From Gammaproteobacteria bacterium (GTDB lineage: Bacteria; Pseudomonadota; Gammaproteobacteria; Xanthomonadales; Xanthomonadaceae), in the NCBI GenBank assembly GCA_025352045.1, contig JANXUD010000026.1, positions 27,974 through 91,973 on the forward strand: a stretch of DNA of 64,000 nt. The letters are read 5' to 3'. The translations under genes and the position numbers were made by a program. The first letter of the stretch is position 1, and each line of letters starts with the position of its first letter. Shown here in pieces: positions 44,804 to 55,584 of this stretch. Below the pieces are notes generated by a model, which saw only the letters and a program-made list of their open reading frames with translations, had not been told where the DNA came from and ran no database searches.

Positions 44804-45739
44804 TCAATCCGCGGGGGACGCGACGGCAACGATCGGGCGCAGCTGCTCTTCCAGCGCGCGGGTCTGCGTGGTCACGACATCGCCGGTGTGGCGCGTGGAC
44901 TTGCGCTCGACCAGCATCAGGAGGCATTCGCGCTCGGCGACCGGGTTGTGCAGCACGCCCCGGGGCACGACGTGCAGCTCGCCGGGGCCCAGCTCGACCA
45001 CCCCGTCTTCGAATTCCAGCCGGAAGCGGCCCTCGAGGACGAAGAACAGCTCGTCCTCGTCCGCGTGGCGATGCCAGGCCAGCGTGCCCTGCACTTTCGC
45101 GACCTTGATGTAGCTGTCGTCGAGTTCGGCGATCACGCGTGGCGACCACAGTTCGCTGAGCGACCTGGCAATGTCGAGCGGGGACAGCGGCGATCGCGCG
45201 CGAGGCGCGCCGGGTTCGGGCACGAGGCGATCCGGATGCGGCCCTGCAAGCGCCTTCGTCATGAACACACTGTGCGGCGAATCCACGTACTGGGCGAATG
45301 GGCCGCAGGCGGCGAAGCCAAAACGCGCGTACAGCGACCGCGCTGGTGCAAACGCCTGCGCCGAGCCGGTTTCCAGGCTGAGGCGCGCGTAGCCGCGGCG
45401 CGCGGCCACGGCGAGCAGGTGCTCCATCATGCGCTTGGCGACGCCGGTGCCGCGGTGCGCTGGTGCAGTGCGCATGGACTTGATCTCGGCATGCGCCGGG
45501 TCGAGTTCATGCAGGGCGCAGCAGCCAAGCAGCTCGTCGCCGCGCCACGCGGCCCAGAAGTCGATGCCGGGTCCCTGCAGGCCATGCAGGTCCAGCGCAT
45601 GGATATCCTCCGGGGGCGAATGCAACTGCATGTCGTCGAGGTGCTGGCGCAGGAGCGCCTGCACGGCATCCGAGGCCAGACCCCCGTGCCGGATGTCCAC
45701 GTCCTGGCACCGGGGCGTATTCGTCAACGGCTGCATCAC
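44804..45739 (-). CDS. GNAT acetyltransferase-cupin fusion protein
   Basis: IKSMRTAPAHRGTGVAKRMMEHLLAVAARRGYARLSLETG (GNAT) followed in the same frame by WHRHADEDELFFVLEGRFRLEFEDGVVELGPGELHVVPRGVLHNP (cupin). Confidence 0.85.
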   Translation of the reverse strand: MMQPLTNTPRCQDVDIRHGGLASDAVQALLRQHLDDMQLHSPPEDIHALDLHGLQGPGIDFWAAWRGDELLGCCALHELDPAHAEIKSMRTAPAHRGTGVAKRMMEHLLAVAARRGYARLSLETGSAQAFAPARSLYARFGFAACGPFAQYVDSPHSVFMTKALAGPHPDRLVPEPGAPRARSPLSPLDIARSLSELWSPRVIAELDDSYIKVAKVQGTLAWHRHADEDELFFVLEGRFRLEFEDGVVELGPGELHVVPRGVLHNPVAERECLLMLVERKSTRHTGDVVTTQTRALEEQLRPIVAVASPAD

Positions 45740-45981
45740 GCGGTGCTGGCGTCCCAGGCGATGTCGATGCCATCGCTGGCGGCAAGCGCCTTGCGCAGCA
45801 TCGCCACCAGGGCCGGATGGCCGCCGTTGGCCTCGAACATCGCCAGCGTCTGTTCGTCGATGAAGTAGTCGGTGTCGGTGGACGACTCTTCCTCGAGCTG
45901 CGCGACGAGGAAATCCAGTTCGTCCTCGCTGATGAAGCCGATGGTGGCGTCGTCGGCCTTGTTGCGGATGCGGATGGTCAT
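45736..45981 (-). CDS. Conserved hypothetical protein, 81 aa
   Basis: MTIRIRNKADDATIGFISEDELDFLVAQLEEES; ATGA overlap with the downstream GNAT-cupin gene. Confidence 0.7.
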   Translation of the reverse strand: MTIRIRNKADDATIGFISEDELDFLVAQLEEESSTDTDYFIDEQTLAMFEANGGHPALVAMLRKALAASDGIDIAWDASTA

Positions 45982-46086
45982 TCGGAGTCCTGTTGGAGGG
46001 TGCGTGCGTGGTCGCGGGGCACCGGGCCGGGCAGTGGGCCTTCCGTTGCCGGGCAAGCCTACACCCGGCCCGGACCCGACACCATT

Positions 46087-46383
46087 TCAGCGCGTGCCGA
46101 AGCGCCGCGCGCGCAGGAACCAGGCGACCACCAGCACCACCAGGAACACATGGTAGGCAGCCAGCGTCGCGATCACCTGCGGCCAGAGCGACCCGGTGCC
46201 CTGGAAGGGAAGGAAGTAGGCCCAGCGCATGGCGAGCGCGCTGAGCACCAGGGCGATCGCCAGCGCGGTCAGGTCGAAGCGCCGCCGGCCGCGGCCGATC
46301 GCATGCGAACCGGGGTAGTTCCAGAACGCCCAGCCGAGGATGGCGAACCAGGGCGCGAACAGGATCAGTGCGAGGTTGGGCAT
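46087..46383 (-). CDS. Small membrane protein
   Basis: MPNLALILFAPWFAILGWAFWNYPGSHAIGRGRRRFDLTALAIALVL; three hydrophobic segments. Confidence 0.7.
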   Translation of the reverse strand: MPNLALILFAPWFAILGWAFWNYPGSHAIGRGRRRFDLTALAIALVLSALAMRWAYFLPFQGTGSLWPQVIATLAAYHVFLVVLVVAWFLRARRFGTR

Positions 46384-46399
46384 GCGGGCGTTGGCGCGC

Positions 46400-47770
<1,371 letters not shown>

Positions 47771-47867
47771 GGTCGCCGGGGGAACGATGCAGCCCGTAGT
47801 CTAGCGGCTAACCCCGTCGCGGCGGGTCGGGCGTTGGACTGGATGCATCCCTTCCGGAGTCCGCGCC

Positions 47868-48758
47868 ATGTCCCTGCCCCTGCCCTTCCGCGCCGCCGCC
47901 CGCCTGGCGGCCCTGTTGTTCGCCCTCTCGCCACTGGCCGCCTGCGCCAGCGGCGAACACCTGGTGGACGTGAATGTCGTGGACGTGGACCAGGGCGAGT
48001 TCCTGTCGCCGATCGGCTTCCACGGCCGTGACTGGATCGCCGGCCAACCCGGCCACCGCTTCTCCGTCACGTTGAGCAACCGCACCGGCGAGCGGGTACT
48101 GGCCGTGTTGTCGGTGGACGGGGTCAATGCCATCAGCGGCCAGACGGCTGGCGCCTCGCAGGCGGGCTATGTCCTGGATCCCTGGCAGCATGTGGAGATC
48201 CGCGGCTGGCGCAAGAGCTATTCAGAGATCGCCGAGTTCTATTTCACCGACCTGCCCGATTCCTATGCCGCGCGCACTGGGCGCCCCGACAATGTCGGCG
48301 TGATCGGCGTGGCCGCCTTCCGCGAGCGTCGGCCGGAGCCGGTGCCGTATGCACGGCCCGATGTCTACGCACCGCCCTACCCGGCGACCGGGTCGGTGGG
48401 GCCGTCTGCTTCGCCCTACGCGGACGCGGAGCGGCGCGCGGCGAAGGCACAGTCCGGCGCGGCGACCGGTGCCGCGGCCCCGTCGCTGAAGCGACAGCAG
48501 GAGGGCATGGCGGAGGGCGGTCGCGACGAAAATGCCGCCGAGAGCGGCGTGGCCCAGCAACTCGGCACCGGTCACGGCGAACGCCGCTACGATCCGGTCG
48601 CGCAGACTGGATTCGAGCGCGCGGGGTCGCGGCCCAACCAGGTGCTGTCGCTGTTCTATGACTCCTATGATGCGCTGGCGGCGCGCGGCGTCATCGCCGG
48701 CCGCCATTACGCCTCGCAGCCCCAGGCCTTCCCGCTGGGCTTCGTTCCCGATCCCTAG
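47868..48758 (+). CDS. Hypothetical lipoprotein
   Basis: LLFALSPLAACASGEHLV lipobox; VSVDGVNAISGQTAGASQAGYVLDPWQHVEIRGWRKS. Confidence 0.75.
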   Translation: MSLPLPFRAAARLAALLFALSPLAACASGEHLVDVNVVDVDQGEFLSPIGFHGRDWIAGQPGHRFSVTLSNRTGERVLAVLSVDGVNAISGQTAGASQAGYVLDPWQHVEIRGWRKSYSEIAEFYFTDLPDSYAARTGRPDNVGVIGVAAFRERRPEPVPYARPDVYAPPYPATGSVGPSASPYADAERRAAKAQSGAATGAAAPSLKRQQEGMAEGGRDENAAESGVAQQLGTGHGERRYDPVAQTGFERAGSRPNQVLSLFYDSYDALAARGVIAGRHYASQPQAFPLGFVPDP

Positions 48759-48889
48759 TGCTTTCCGCTGGCGCCCTCGATGGCAGTGCCGGCCGACTTC
48801 ATGTCCTTGCCGACGCCGGCGACGGTGTGGCAGGCCGACAGGGCGGCCAGGGACAGCAGGGCAATGGCAAGGACTCGATTGCGACGCAT
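48755..48889 (-). CDS. Entericidin A/B-like small lipoprotein (absent from ORF track)
   Basis: Read manually: MRRNRVLAIALLSLAALSACHTVAGVGKDMKSAGTAIEGASGKH*; CxTxxGxGKDxxxxG entericidin motif. Confidence 0.82.
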   Translation of the reverse strand: MRRNRVLAIALLSLAALSACHTVAGVGKDMKSAGTAIEGASGKH

Positions 48890-48978
48890 TGGGTGGCTCC
48901 GGGCGGGTTCAGCGGCAGTTTAGCTGGCCGTTCAGGAAACTGGCAACGGTCCCACCTTGCTGGCCCCACACAGCAAAA

Positions 48979-49000
48979 GGCCGGGCGCATGCGCCCGGCC
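48979..49000 (-). terminator. Intrinsic terminator downstream of the second entericidin-like gene
   Basis: Perfect palindrome GGCCGGGCGCATGCGCCCGGCC preceded on + by AAAA (UUUU on minus transcript). Confidence 0.8.
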
Positions 49001-49023
49001 TCCTGTCTTTACTGCGTTCGGGC

Positions 49024-49161
49024 TCAGTTCTTGCCCGAGGCTTCCTGCACTTCCGTGCCAGCGGCCTTCACGTCCTTGCCGACGCCAGAAATGGTGTGGC
49101 AGCCGCCAAGGAACGCGGCGGAGCAGCTGAGCAGCAACAGGGTCAGGGTGAAACGCTTCAT
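49024..49161 (-). CDS. Entericidin A/B-like small lipoprotein (absent from ORF track)
   Basis: Read manually: MKRFTLTLLLLSCSAAFLGGCHTISGVGKDVKAAGTEVQEASGKN*; terminator downstream. Confidence 0.82.
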   Translation of the reverse strand: MKRFTLTLLLLSCSAAFLGGCHTISGVGKDVKAAGTEVQEASGKN

Positions 49162-49243
49162 GGGAACCTCCAATGTCAGGGTGTTGGGCGGAGCAGCAGG
49201 ACCTACTCTACCGCCGCAAAACTGAACGCCACCCTGTCAACCG

Positions 49244-50173
49244 TCAATCGCGCATCAGCGTGGACTTGCCAAACAGGCTTTCGACCAGGTCCACGGCCAG
49301 CTGGGCCGTCTTGTTGTGCTCGTCGAAGGCCGGATTCAGCTCGACGATATCGATCGAACCCACCTGGCCCGTGTCGGCGATCATCTCCATGACCAGCTGG
49401 GCCTCGCGGTAGTTGGGGCCGCCGGGCACCGTGGTGCCGACGCCCGGCGCGATCGCCGGGTCGAGGAAGTCGACGTCGAAGCTCACGTGCACGTGGGTAT
49501 TGGCATCCACGCCTTCCAGCGCTTCCTCCATCGCCCGCTTCATGCCGATCTCGTCGATGTAGCGCATGTCGTAGATGTCGAGGCCGTGTTCCTTCACCAG
49601 CTGCTTCTCGCCTGCGTCCACCGAGCGGATCCCGACCTGGCGCAGGTCGGCGGCGCGAAGCGCGGGCGAGGTGCCGCCCAATCGCGTCAGCACTTCCGGG
49701 CCAACGCCGCACAGGCAGGCCACCGGCATGCCGTGCACGTTCCCGGAGGGGGTGACTTCATGCGTGTTGAAATCGGCATGCGCATCCAGCCAGAGCACGC
49801 GCAGCTGCTTGCCGGTGGCATCGCAATGCCTGGCCACGGCGGTGATCGACCCAACGCCCAGGCAATGGTCGCCACCGAGCAGGATTGGCAGCTCGCCGGC
49901 CGCCAGGCTCGCGGTCACCGCCTCCATCACCAGCCGGTTCCAGGCAACCACCTCCTCGAGGTGGCGATAACCGTCCACCGGCGGTTGCCAGGGATTGACC
50001 GGGCCACGCAGGTTGCCGTGGTCGACCACGCGCAGGCCGCGCTCGCGCAGCGCCTCGGCCAGGCCGGCCACGCGCAGCGCCTCCGGGCCCATGGATGCGC
50101 CGCGATGGCCGGCGCCGATGTCGGTCGGGGCCCCAATCAGGGCGATGGTGCGGGTGGTGTCGGCAGGCGCCAT
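49244..50173 (-). CDS. rocF: Arginase
   Basis: LGGDHCLGVGSITAV; VLWLDAHADFNTHEVTPSGNVHGMPVA; VSFDVDFLDPAIAPGVGTTVPGG ureohydrolase motifs. Confidence 0.93.
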   Translation of the reverse strand: MAPADTTRTIALIGAPTDIGAGHRGASMGPEALRVAGLAEALRERGLRVVDHGNLRGPVNPWQPPVDGYRHLEEVVAWNRLVMEAVTASLAAGELPILLGGDHCLGVGSITAVARHCDATGKQLRVLWLDAHADFNTHEVTPSGNVHGMPVACLCGVGPEVLTRLGGTSPALRAADLRQVGIRSVDAGEKQLVKEHGLDIYDMRYIDEIGMKRAMEEALEGVDANTHVHVSFDVDFLDPAIAPGVGTTVPGGPNYREAQLVMEMIADTGQVGSIDIVELNPAFDEHNKTAQLAVDLVESLFGKSTLMRD

Positions 50174-50295
50174 GCGTCGGTCTCCGGGCTGGGCCGCAAG
50201 GGTAGCAGAGGCCACAGCCCTGCCAGCCGGCACCACGAAATGTGTTGAAATGCGCGTGGCATTCTCGCGAATTGCAGGACACCTAGCCTCACGCC

Positions 50296-51078
50296 ATGGA
50301 ATCGCCGAGCAAGCTGCCCCTGTCCGCCGTCGTCATCGCCAAGGACGAAGCGGACCGTATCGGCCGATGCATCGACAGCCTGGTCCCGGTCTGCAGCGAG
50401 GTGCTGGTGCTCGACTCGGGATCACGCGACGACACGGTGCGGATCGCCCGCGACGCGGGCGCCACCGTGGAACACCAACGTTGGCTGGGATTCGCGGCCC
50501 AGAAGAACATGGCCATCAGCCGCAGCCGCCACGAGTGGGTGCTCCTGCTCGACGCCGACGAATGGCTGGCCGAGGGCGCCGCCGAGGCGCTGGCCAAGCT
50601 GTTCCTGCACGACCGCGTCGACAGTTGCGATGCATGGATCCTGCGCCGACGAACGCACTTCCTGGGCACGCCATTGCGCCACGGCGGCTGGGGCCGGGAG
50701 CGCATGGAGCGCCTGTTCCGCCGCCGCTACCGCTACGCGCCGTCGCTGGTGCACGAGCGCCTTGACCTGCGTGGCGCCCGCATCGGCGAGTCGGGTGCGG
50801 GCATCGAACACGACACCGCACGCAATCGCGACGAATACCTGCGGAAACTCGACCGCTACGCCCACCTGTTCGCCGAGCAGCGCCACGCCGAGGGCCGGCG
50901 GGCAGGTCCGCTGTCCCCGGCACTGCACGCCCTGGCCTACGCCCTGAAGAACGCCGTGCTGCGCGGCGGATTCCTCGATGGACCTCGGGCCTGGCAGTAC
51001 CATGCGGCCCATACCCGGTACGTCTGGAACAAGTACCGCTACCTCCACGGGCTGTCTGCTGCATCTGCGCAGCATTGA
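50296..51078 (+). CDS. Glycosyltransferase family 2 (LPS core WaaE/KdtX-like)
   Basis: LSAVVIAKDEADRIGRCIDSL; EVLVLDSGSRDDTVRIARDAGATVEHQRWLGFAAQKNMAI; VLLLDADEWL. Confidence 0.88.
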   Translation: MESPSKLPLSAVVIAKDEADRIGRCIDSLVPVCSEVLVLDSGSRDDTVRIARDAGATVEHQRWLGFAAQKNMAISRSRHEWVLLLDADEWLAEGAAEALAKLFLHDRVDSCDAWILRRRTHFLGTPLRHGGWGRERMERLFRRRYRYAPSLVHERLDLRGARIGESGAGIEHDTARNRDEYLRKLDRYAHLFAEQRHAEGRRAGPLSPALHALAYALKNAVLRGGFLDGPRAWQYHAAHTRYVWNKYRYLHGLSAASAQH

Positions 51079-51087
51079 AAGGGGCTG

Positions 51088-52167
51088 ATGGGCTCGATCC
51101 TGTTCTGGGACGCTGCATGCCAGCGCCCCTACGATTCCCGCACGCGCCATGAACAGGCACTGGGCGGCACCGAGGCCATGGTGTCCCGGGTCGCCGACGC
51201 GCTCGGCGCCCTGGTCGTGCAACACAACCGCAGCGCGCCCAGCGGCCGCTACCTGCCACCCGGACGCGTCGAGGGCGTGGACGCCGTCGTCGTGGTGCGC
51301 GATCCCAGGGCGATCGCGACCGTGCACGCCCTGTACCCCGACGCCCGCCTGTACCTGTGGCTGCACGACCAGGTGCAGCCCTGGTCCACGCGCGGCCGCC
51401 GCCTGGTCGCCGAAGCGCGCGCACTCGCGGCCTCGCGCGCGACGCTCGTGTGCGTGTCGGACACGCAGCGCCTGGGCATCGAGGCCACGCTGCGGCGCAT
51501 TGGTCCGCCCGAGGGCGTCCGCGCGCTGACCATCTACAATGCAGTGGACGACACACTGCAGCCGGATGCCACGCCGGTCGATCCCGACCGCCTGCTGTTC
51601 TTCTCCTCGCCGAACAAGGGCCTGGCCCATGCCCTGGACGCCTTGGCGGCGATCCGCCGGCGCTGGCCGGCGATGCAGCTGGACATCGCCAATCCCGGCT
51701 ACAAGTCCGGCAGGCCGATCCACCAGCCCGGCGTGAACGTGCTCGGCGCGCTCGCCCCCGCGGACCTGCAGGCGCGCGTGCGTGGCGCCCTGTGCACCTT
51801 CTGTCCCAACTTCGCCTTGCCCGAGACCTTTGGCCTGGTGCTGGCCGAATCCCTCGCCGTCGGCACGCCCGTGCTGGCCTACGACTGCGGCGCGGCGATG
51901 GAAGTGGTCGGCGACCCGCGCCAGGTGCTGCCCGTTCCCGCGGGCGCGCGCGGCTATGAACGCATCGCGCGCGTCCTGGGGCCGCGACTTCGGCCGGCGC
52001 TGGCGCCCATGGCAGACCGGTGGGGCTTGTTCGACGCCTGCATCGCCCGGATCGGCGCGTGGCGCGCCGGGGACCGGCCGCGGCCCCGGCTGGATCCGCG
52101 GTTCCGGCTGGCGACGGTCGCGGAGCGATGGCGCACACTGCTGACAGGGGCTGACCGCCCGAATTGA
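51088..52167 (+). CDS. Glycosyltransferase family 4-like
   Basis: LFFSSPNKGLAHALDALAAI; FALPETFGLVLAESLAVGTPVLAYDCGAAMEV. Confidence 0.85.
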   Translation: MGSILFWDAACQRPYDSRTRHEQALGGTEAMVSRVADALGALVVQHNRSAPSGRYLPPGRVEGVDAVVVVRDPRAIATVHALYPDARLYLWLHDQVQPWSTRGRRLVAEARALAASRATLVCVSDTQRLGIEATLRRIGPPEGVRALTIYNAVDDTLQPDATPVDPDRLLFFSSPNKGLAHALDALAAIRRRWPAMQLDIANPGYKSGRPIHQPGVNVLGALAPADLQARVRGALCTFCPNFALPETFGLVLAESLAVGTPVLAYDCGAAMEVVGDPRQVLPVPAGARGYERIARVLGPRLRPALAPMADRWGLFDACIARIGAWRAGDRPRPRLDPRFRLATVAERWRTLLTGADRPN

Positions 52168-52219
52168 ACCCCCTGCCCCGCCGGCGGTCCATGGCATGGC
52201 AACGAACCAAAGGCCTGGC

Positions 52220-52909
52220 ATGCGCATCCTGGTGGCGGAAGACGACGTTTCGATCGCAGAGGCGCTGGTGCACGCCCTGCGCGACGGCGGGCACGTGGTC
52301 GACCACGTGGCCGACGGCAGCCTCGCCGACATGGCCGTGCGCGACGGGACCTACGACGCGGTCGTGCTCGACCTGGGCATGCCGCGCATGGACGGCATCG
52401 AGGTGATCCGGCGCTCGCGCTCGCGCGGCGATGCGGCCGGCATCCTGGTGGTGACCGCGCGCGATGGCATTGTCGACCGCGTGCAGGCGCTGGACGCGGG
52501 CGCCGATGATTTCCTGGTCAAGCCCTTTGCCCTGGCCGAATTCTCCGCCCGGGTCCGCGCCCTCCTGCGCCGCCGGCACGGCGGCACGCGCATGGACATC
52601 GTCGTCGGCCAGCTGCACATGGACGTCGCCGGCCACCAGGCCTGGGTTGGCGAACGCCCGCTGCTGCTGTCGGCGCGCGAATCGGCGCTGCTGGAACTGC
52701 TGGTCGGGCGCGCGGGCCGCCTGGTGACGCGCGCGCAGGCCACCGATGCGCTGTGCGCCTGGGATGCCGCGATCAGCGACAACGGACTGGACATCGCCGT
52801 GCATCGCCTGCGCAGGAAGCTCGAGGGCTCGGGCGCACGCGTCCGCACCGTGCGCGGGCTGGGCTACCTGGTCGAGGAAGTCAGCGACGGAGCCACCGCG
52901 CCGGCATGA
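52220..52909 (+). CDS. OmpR-family response regulator
   Basis: MRILVAEDDVSIAEAL; YDAVVLDLGMPRMDGIEV; winged-helix C-terminus LDIAVHRLRRKLEGSGARVRTVRGLGYLVEE. Confidence 0.93.
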   Translation: MRILVAEDDVSIAEALVHALRDGGHVVDHVADGSLADMAVRDGTYDAVVLDLGMPRMDGIEVIRRSRSRGDAAGILVVTARDGIVDRVQALDAGADDFLVKPFALAEFSARVRALLRRRHGGTRMDIVVGQLHMDVAGHQAWVGERPLLLSARESALLELLVGRAGRLVTRAQATDALCAWDAAISDNGLDIAVHRLRRKLEGSGARVRTVRGLGYLVEEVSDGATAPA

Positions 52910-54291
52910 GTGCCGCTGCGCGACCCAGCCTGCGCAAGCGCCTGCTGGCACTGCTGCTGGTGCCGGTGGTGGCGATCATCGTGGGCGCCTCCTTCGTCGC
53001 CTACAGCGTGGCGCTCGGCTATTCGGACCGGGCCCAGGACCAGGACCTGCGCGAAGACGTGCAGGCGATGGGCAAGATGCTGCAGCGCAGCCTGCGCCCC
53101 GGGGAATCGCTCCCCGACCAGGCCCGGTTCCTGATCCAGTACCAGCCGGACGGGATGAACTTCTACTCCGTCCGCAGCGAGCGCCACGGCGCGGTGTATG
53201 GCCCGTCGCAGCACATCCCGGAGGGGCCGCGCACCGGCACCCTGCAGGCGCCGGCGCTGTACGACACCCGGGTCGAGGGCGTGGCCGTGCGCGCGGCGGC
53301 CGTTGCCATGCCCTCGGTGCGCGATCCGTCCGATCGCGTGCTGCTGACACTCGCCGAGCCGCTGTCGGACCGTCCGGCCCGGGCGCGGCAGATCCTGATG
53401 ATCATCCTGCCGATCCTGGTCGCCGTGGTCGCGTTGTTGCTGGGGGCGATGTGGTGGGCGGTGAGCGTCGGCTTGCGCGTGCTCGATCCGCTGACGCGCC
53501 GACTGGCGAGCCGCGGCGACGAACTGCGGCCGGTGACGGCGCTCGATGTCCCGACCGAGATCCTGCCGCTGTCGCAGACCATCGACGACCTGCTCGCGCG
53601 CCTGCGCGATGGCAAGCAACTGCAGGAGCGCTTCATCGCCGACGCCGCGCACCAGCTGCGTACGCCGCTCGCGGGCCTGTCGCTCAACGTGGAGCGCGCC
53701 ACCAGCGCGACCGGCGCCGTGGCGCGCGATGCGGCGCTGGCCCTGCTTCCGCCGCTGGTGGCGCGGATGAGCCGCAGTTGCTCGCAGTTGTTGACGTTGT
53801 CGCGGGTCGAGGCGGCGGCCACCGCGCCCCCGGCGGCGTTGCCGATAGACCTGGCGCGCCGGCTGCCCGAACACGCGGGCGATGCGTTGCAGCAGGCGGC
53901 GGAGGCCGGCGTCGAGTTCGGCTTCGACGGCCCGCCGGGCCCCTGCGTGGTGACCTGCGACGAACTGGGGCTGCAGGAACTGGTCGCCAACCTGGTGGAC
54001 AACGCCATCACCCACGCCGGCCGCGGCGGCTCCGTCACCCTGGGACTGCGCCGGCCATCGGGTGGGCGCGAGATCGTGCTGTTCGTCGAGGACGACGGCC
54101 CGGGCATCGACGAAGCGCTTTATCCGCGGCTCGGCGATCGTTTTTTCCGTGCGCCTGGCGCCCCGCCGGGCGGCAGCGGACTGGGACTGGCGATCGTGCG
54201 GCGCATCGCCGGGCAGGCGGGGGCGCGCGTACAGTTTTCCCAAGCCGATCCGAAGGGACTGCGGGTCGAGGTGCTGTTCCCCGCGGCCTGA
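52906..54291 (+). CDS. Sensor histidine kinase
   Basis: FIADAAHQLRTPLAGLSLNVERA (H box); NLVDNAITHAG (N box); VEDDGPGID (G1); GGSGLGLAIVRRIAG (G2). Confidence 0.92.
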   Translation: MSAAARPSLRKRLLALLLVPVVAIIVGASFVAYSVALGYSDRAQDQDLREDVQAMGKMLQRSLRPGESLPDQARFLIQYQPDGMNFYSVRSERHGAVYGPSQHIPEGPRTGTLQAPALYDTRVEGVAVRAAAVAMPSVRDPSDRVLLTLAEPLSDRPARARQILMIILPILVAVVALLLGAMWWAVSVGLRVLDPLTRRLASRGDELRPVTALDVPTEILPLSQTIDDLLARLRDGKQLQERFIADAAHQLRTPLAGLSLNVERATSATGAVARDAALALLPPLVARMSRSCSQLLTLSRVEAAATAPPAALPIDLARRLPEHAGDALQQAAEAGVEFGFDGPPGPCVVTCDELGLQELVANLVDNAITHAGRGGSVTLGLRRPSGGREIVLFVEDDGPGIDEALYPRLGDRFFRAPGAPPGGSGLGLAIVRRIAGQAGARVQFSQADPKGLRVEVLFPAA

Positions 54292-54329
54292 GTGGCAAGC
54301 CTGGCGGGACCGCGCGCCACGTTTTCCCG

Positions 54330-55004
54330 CTACGCCAGCGGCTCCACCAGGCGACGGTCGTTGTTGCGCGGATTGCTGACCGCCCGGCCTACCGGGTACC
54401 AGGCAAGCGCCGCCGGCGGGCTCGCCGACAGCGCGATCGCCGCGGCCTGCTCGACGCCGCCATGCAACCAGTCGTGCAGCACGATCGGCGAAAGCATCAG
54501 TGGCGTGCGGTCATGCAACTGTTGCATCGCATCGACGGCGGCGTGGGTGATGATGGAGAAGCTCTGCAGCCAGTCGCCCTCGGGCGTCTTCCAGTTTTCC
54601 CACAGGCCCGCGAACATCAGCACCGGGCTGTCCACGTCGCGGATCAGGTAGGGCTGCTTGAAGCCGTCCTCCAGGCGCCACTCGTAGTAGCCGCTGGCGG
54701 GCACCAGGCAGCGCCGCGCTTTCCAGGCAGCGCGGAACGCGGGTCTTTCCGCGGCGGTCTCGAGCCGCGCATTGATCATGGACGCGCCGATCTTGCTGTC
54801 CCTGGCCCAGGACGGCAGCAGGCCCCAGCGCATTTCGCGCGCCTGCGCGCCGCCGGCTTCGGCCGCAGCCAGCACCCAGCTCGATTGCGTGGGGCAGACA
54901 TTCCAGGATGGCTCCGGATCCGCCGCGGGCAGCTGCAGGTCGAGGCCGCGCGAAAACGCGACCACGTCGGCCCAGGTCATCTCGCGGGTGAAGCGTCCAC
55001 ACAT
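54330..55004 (-). CDS. SRAP domain protein (HMCES/YedK family)
   Basis: MCGRFTREMTWADVV catalytic Cys2; NARLETAAERPAFRAAWKARRCLVPASGYYEW. Confidence 0.93.
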   Translation of the reverse strand: MCGRFTREMTWADVVAFSRGLDLQLPAADPEPSWNVCPTQSSWVLAAAEAGGAQAREMRWGLLPSWARDSKIGASMINARLETAAERPAFRAAWKARRCLVPASGYYEWRLEDGFKQPYLIRDVDSPVLMFAGLWENWKTPEGDWLQSFSIITHAAVDAMQQLHDRTPLMLSPIVLHDWLHGGVEQAAAIALSASPPAALAWYPVGRAVSNPRNNDRRLVEPLA

Positions 55005-55031
55005 GCGTCCAGTGTAATCCTGCGCGGCGGC

Positions 55032-55457
55032 TCAGCCCCGGCGCTGCCTTGCATGGGAGGTCCGGGCCTGCGGGAACTCGCCATCCAGGTAGTACCAGCA
55101 GCCGGCTTCGCGCACGAACCGGCTGATCTCGGTCTGCTGTTGCGCCGGTCCCGAGCCGATGCGGAAGCGGGCGATGAACTCGACCTGCGCCCACTCGCCA
55201 GCCTGGTGGTGGGACTTGAGGTCCAGGCCCAGCCAGCGCGTGCGGATCGAATCGGCAAGGCAGAACTCCGGCGGCCGCGTGGAGGGATGCCAGGTTTCCA
55301 GCAGGTAGTCCTCGAGCATCAGCACGAAGGCGCTGTAGCGCGCACGCATGAGCTGCTGCGCGTTCTCCGCCGCCTCGCCCCGATGGAAGCGGCCACAGCA
55401 CGTCTCGTATGCGCGCAGGTTGCCGCAATGGCATCGGGCAATCGTGACGGGGTTCAC
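55032..55457 (-). CDS. YchJ family protein (UPF0225-like)
   Basis: CHCGNLRAYETCCGRFHRGEAAENAQQLMRARYSAFVL; start uncertain (GTG proposed). Confidence 0.82.
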   Translation of the reverse strand: MNPVTIARCHCGNLRAYETCCGRFHRGEAAENAQQLMRARYSAFVLMLEDYLLETWHPSTRPPEFCLADSIRTRWLGLDLKSHHQAGEWAQVEFIARFRIGSGPAQQQTEISRFVREAGCWYYLDGEFPQARTSHARQRRG

Positions 55458-55584
55458 GGGCACGGGCGGGGGGCTGCGTGTGGGCTGCGTCGAGTCTAAA
55501 CCGAAATCTTCCACGCCAAAGTTGACGCAGCGCCCACTCTGCGCCCGCCCTGCGCCCGCGTCCTGCGCCGCCACGCCGCCACGC

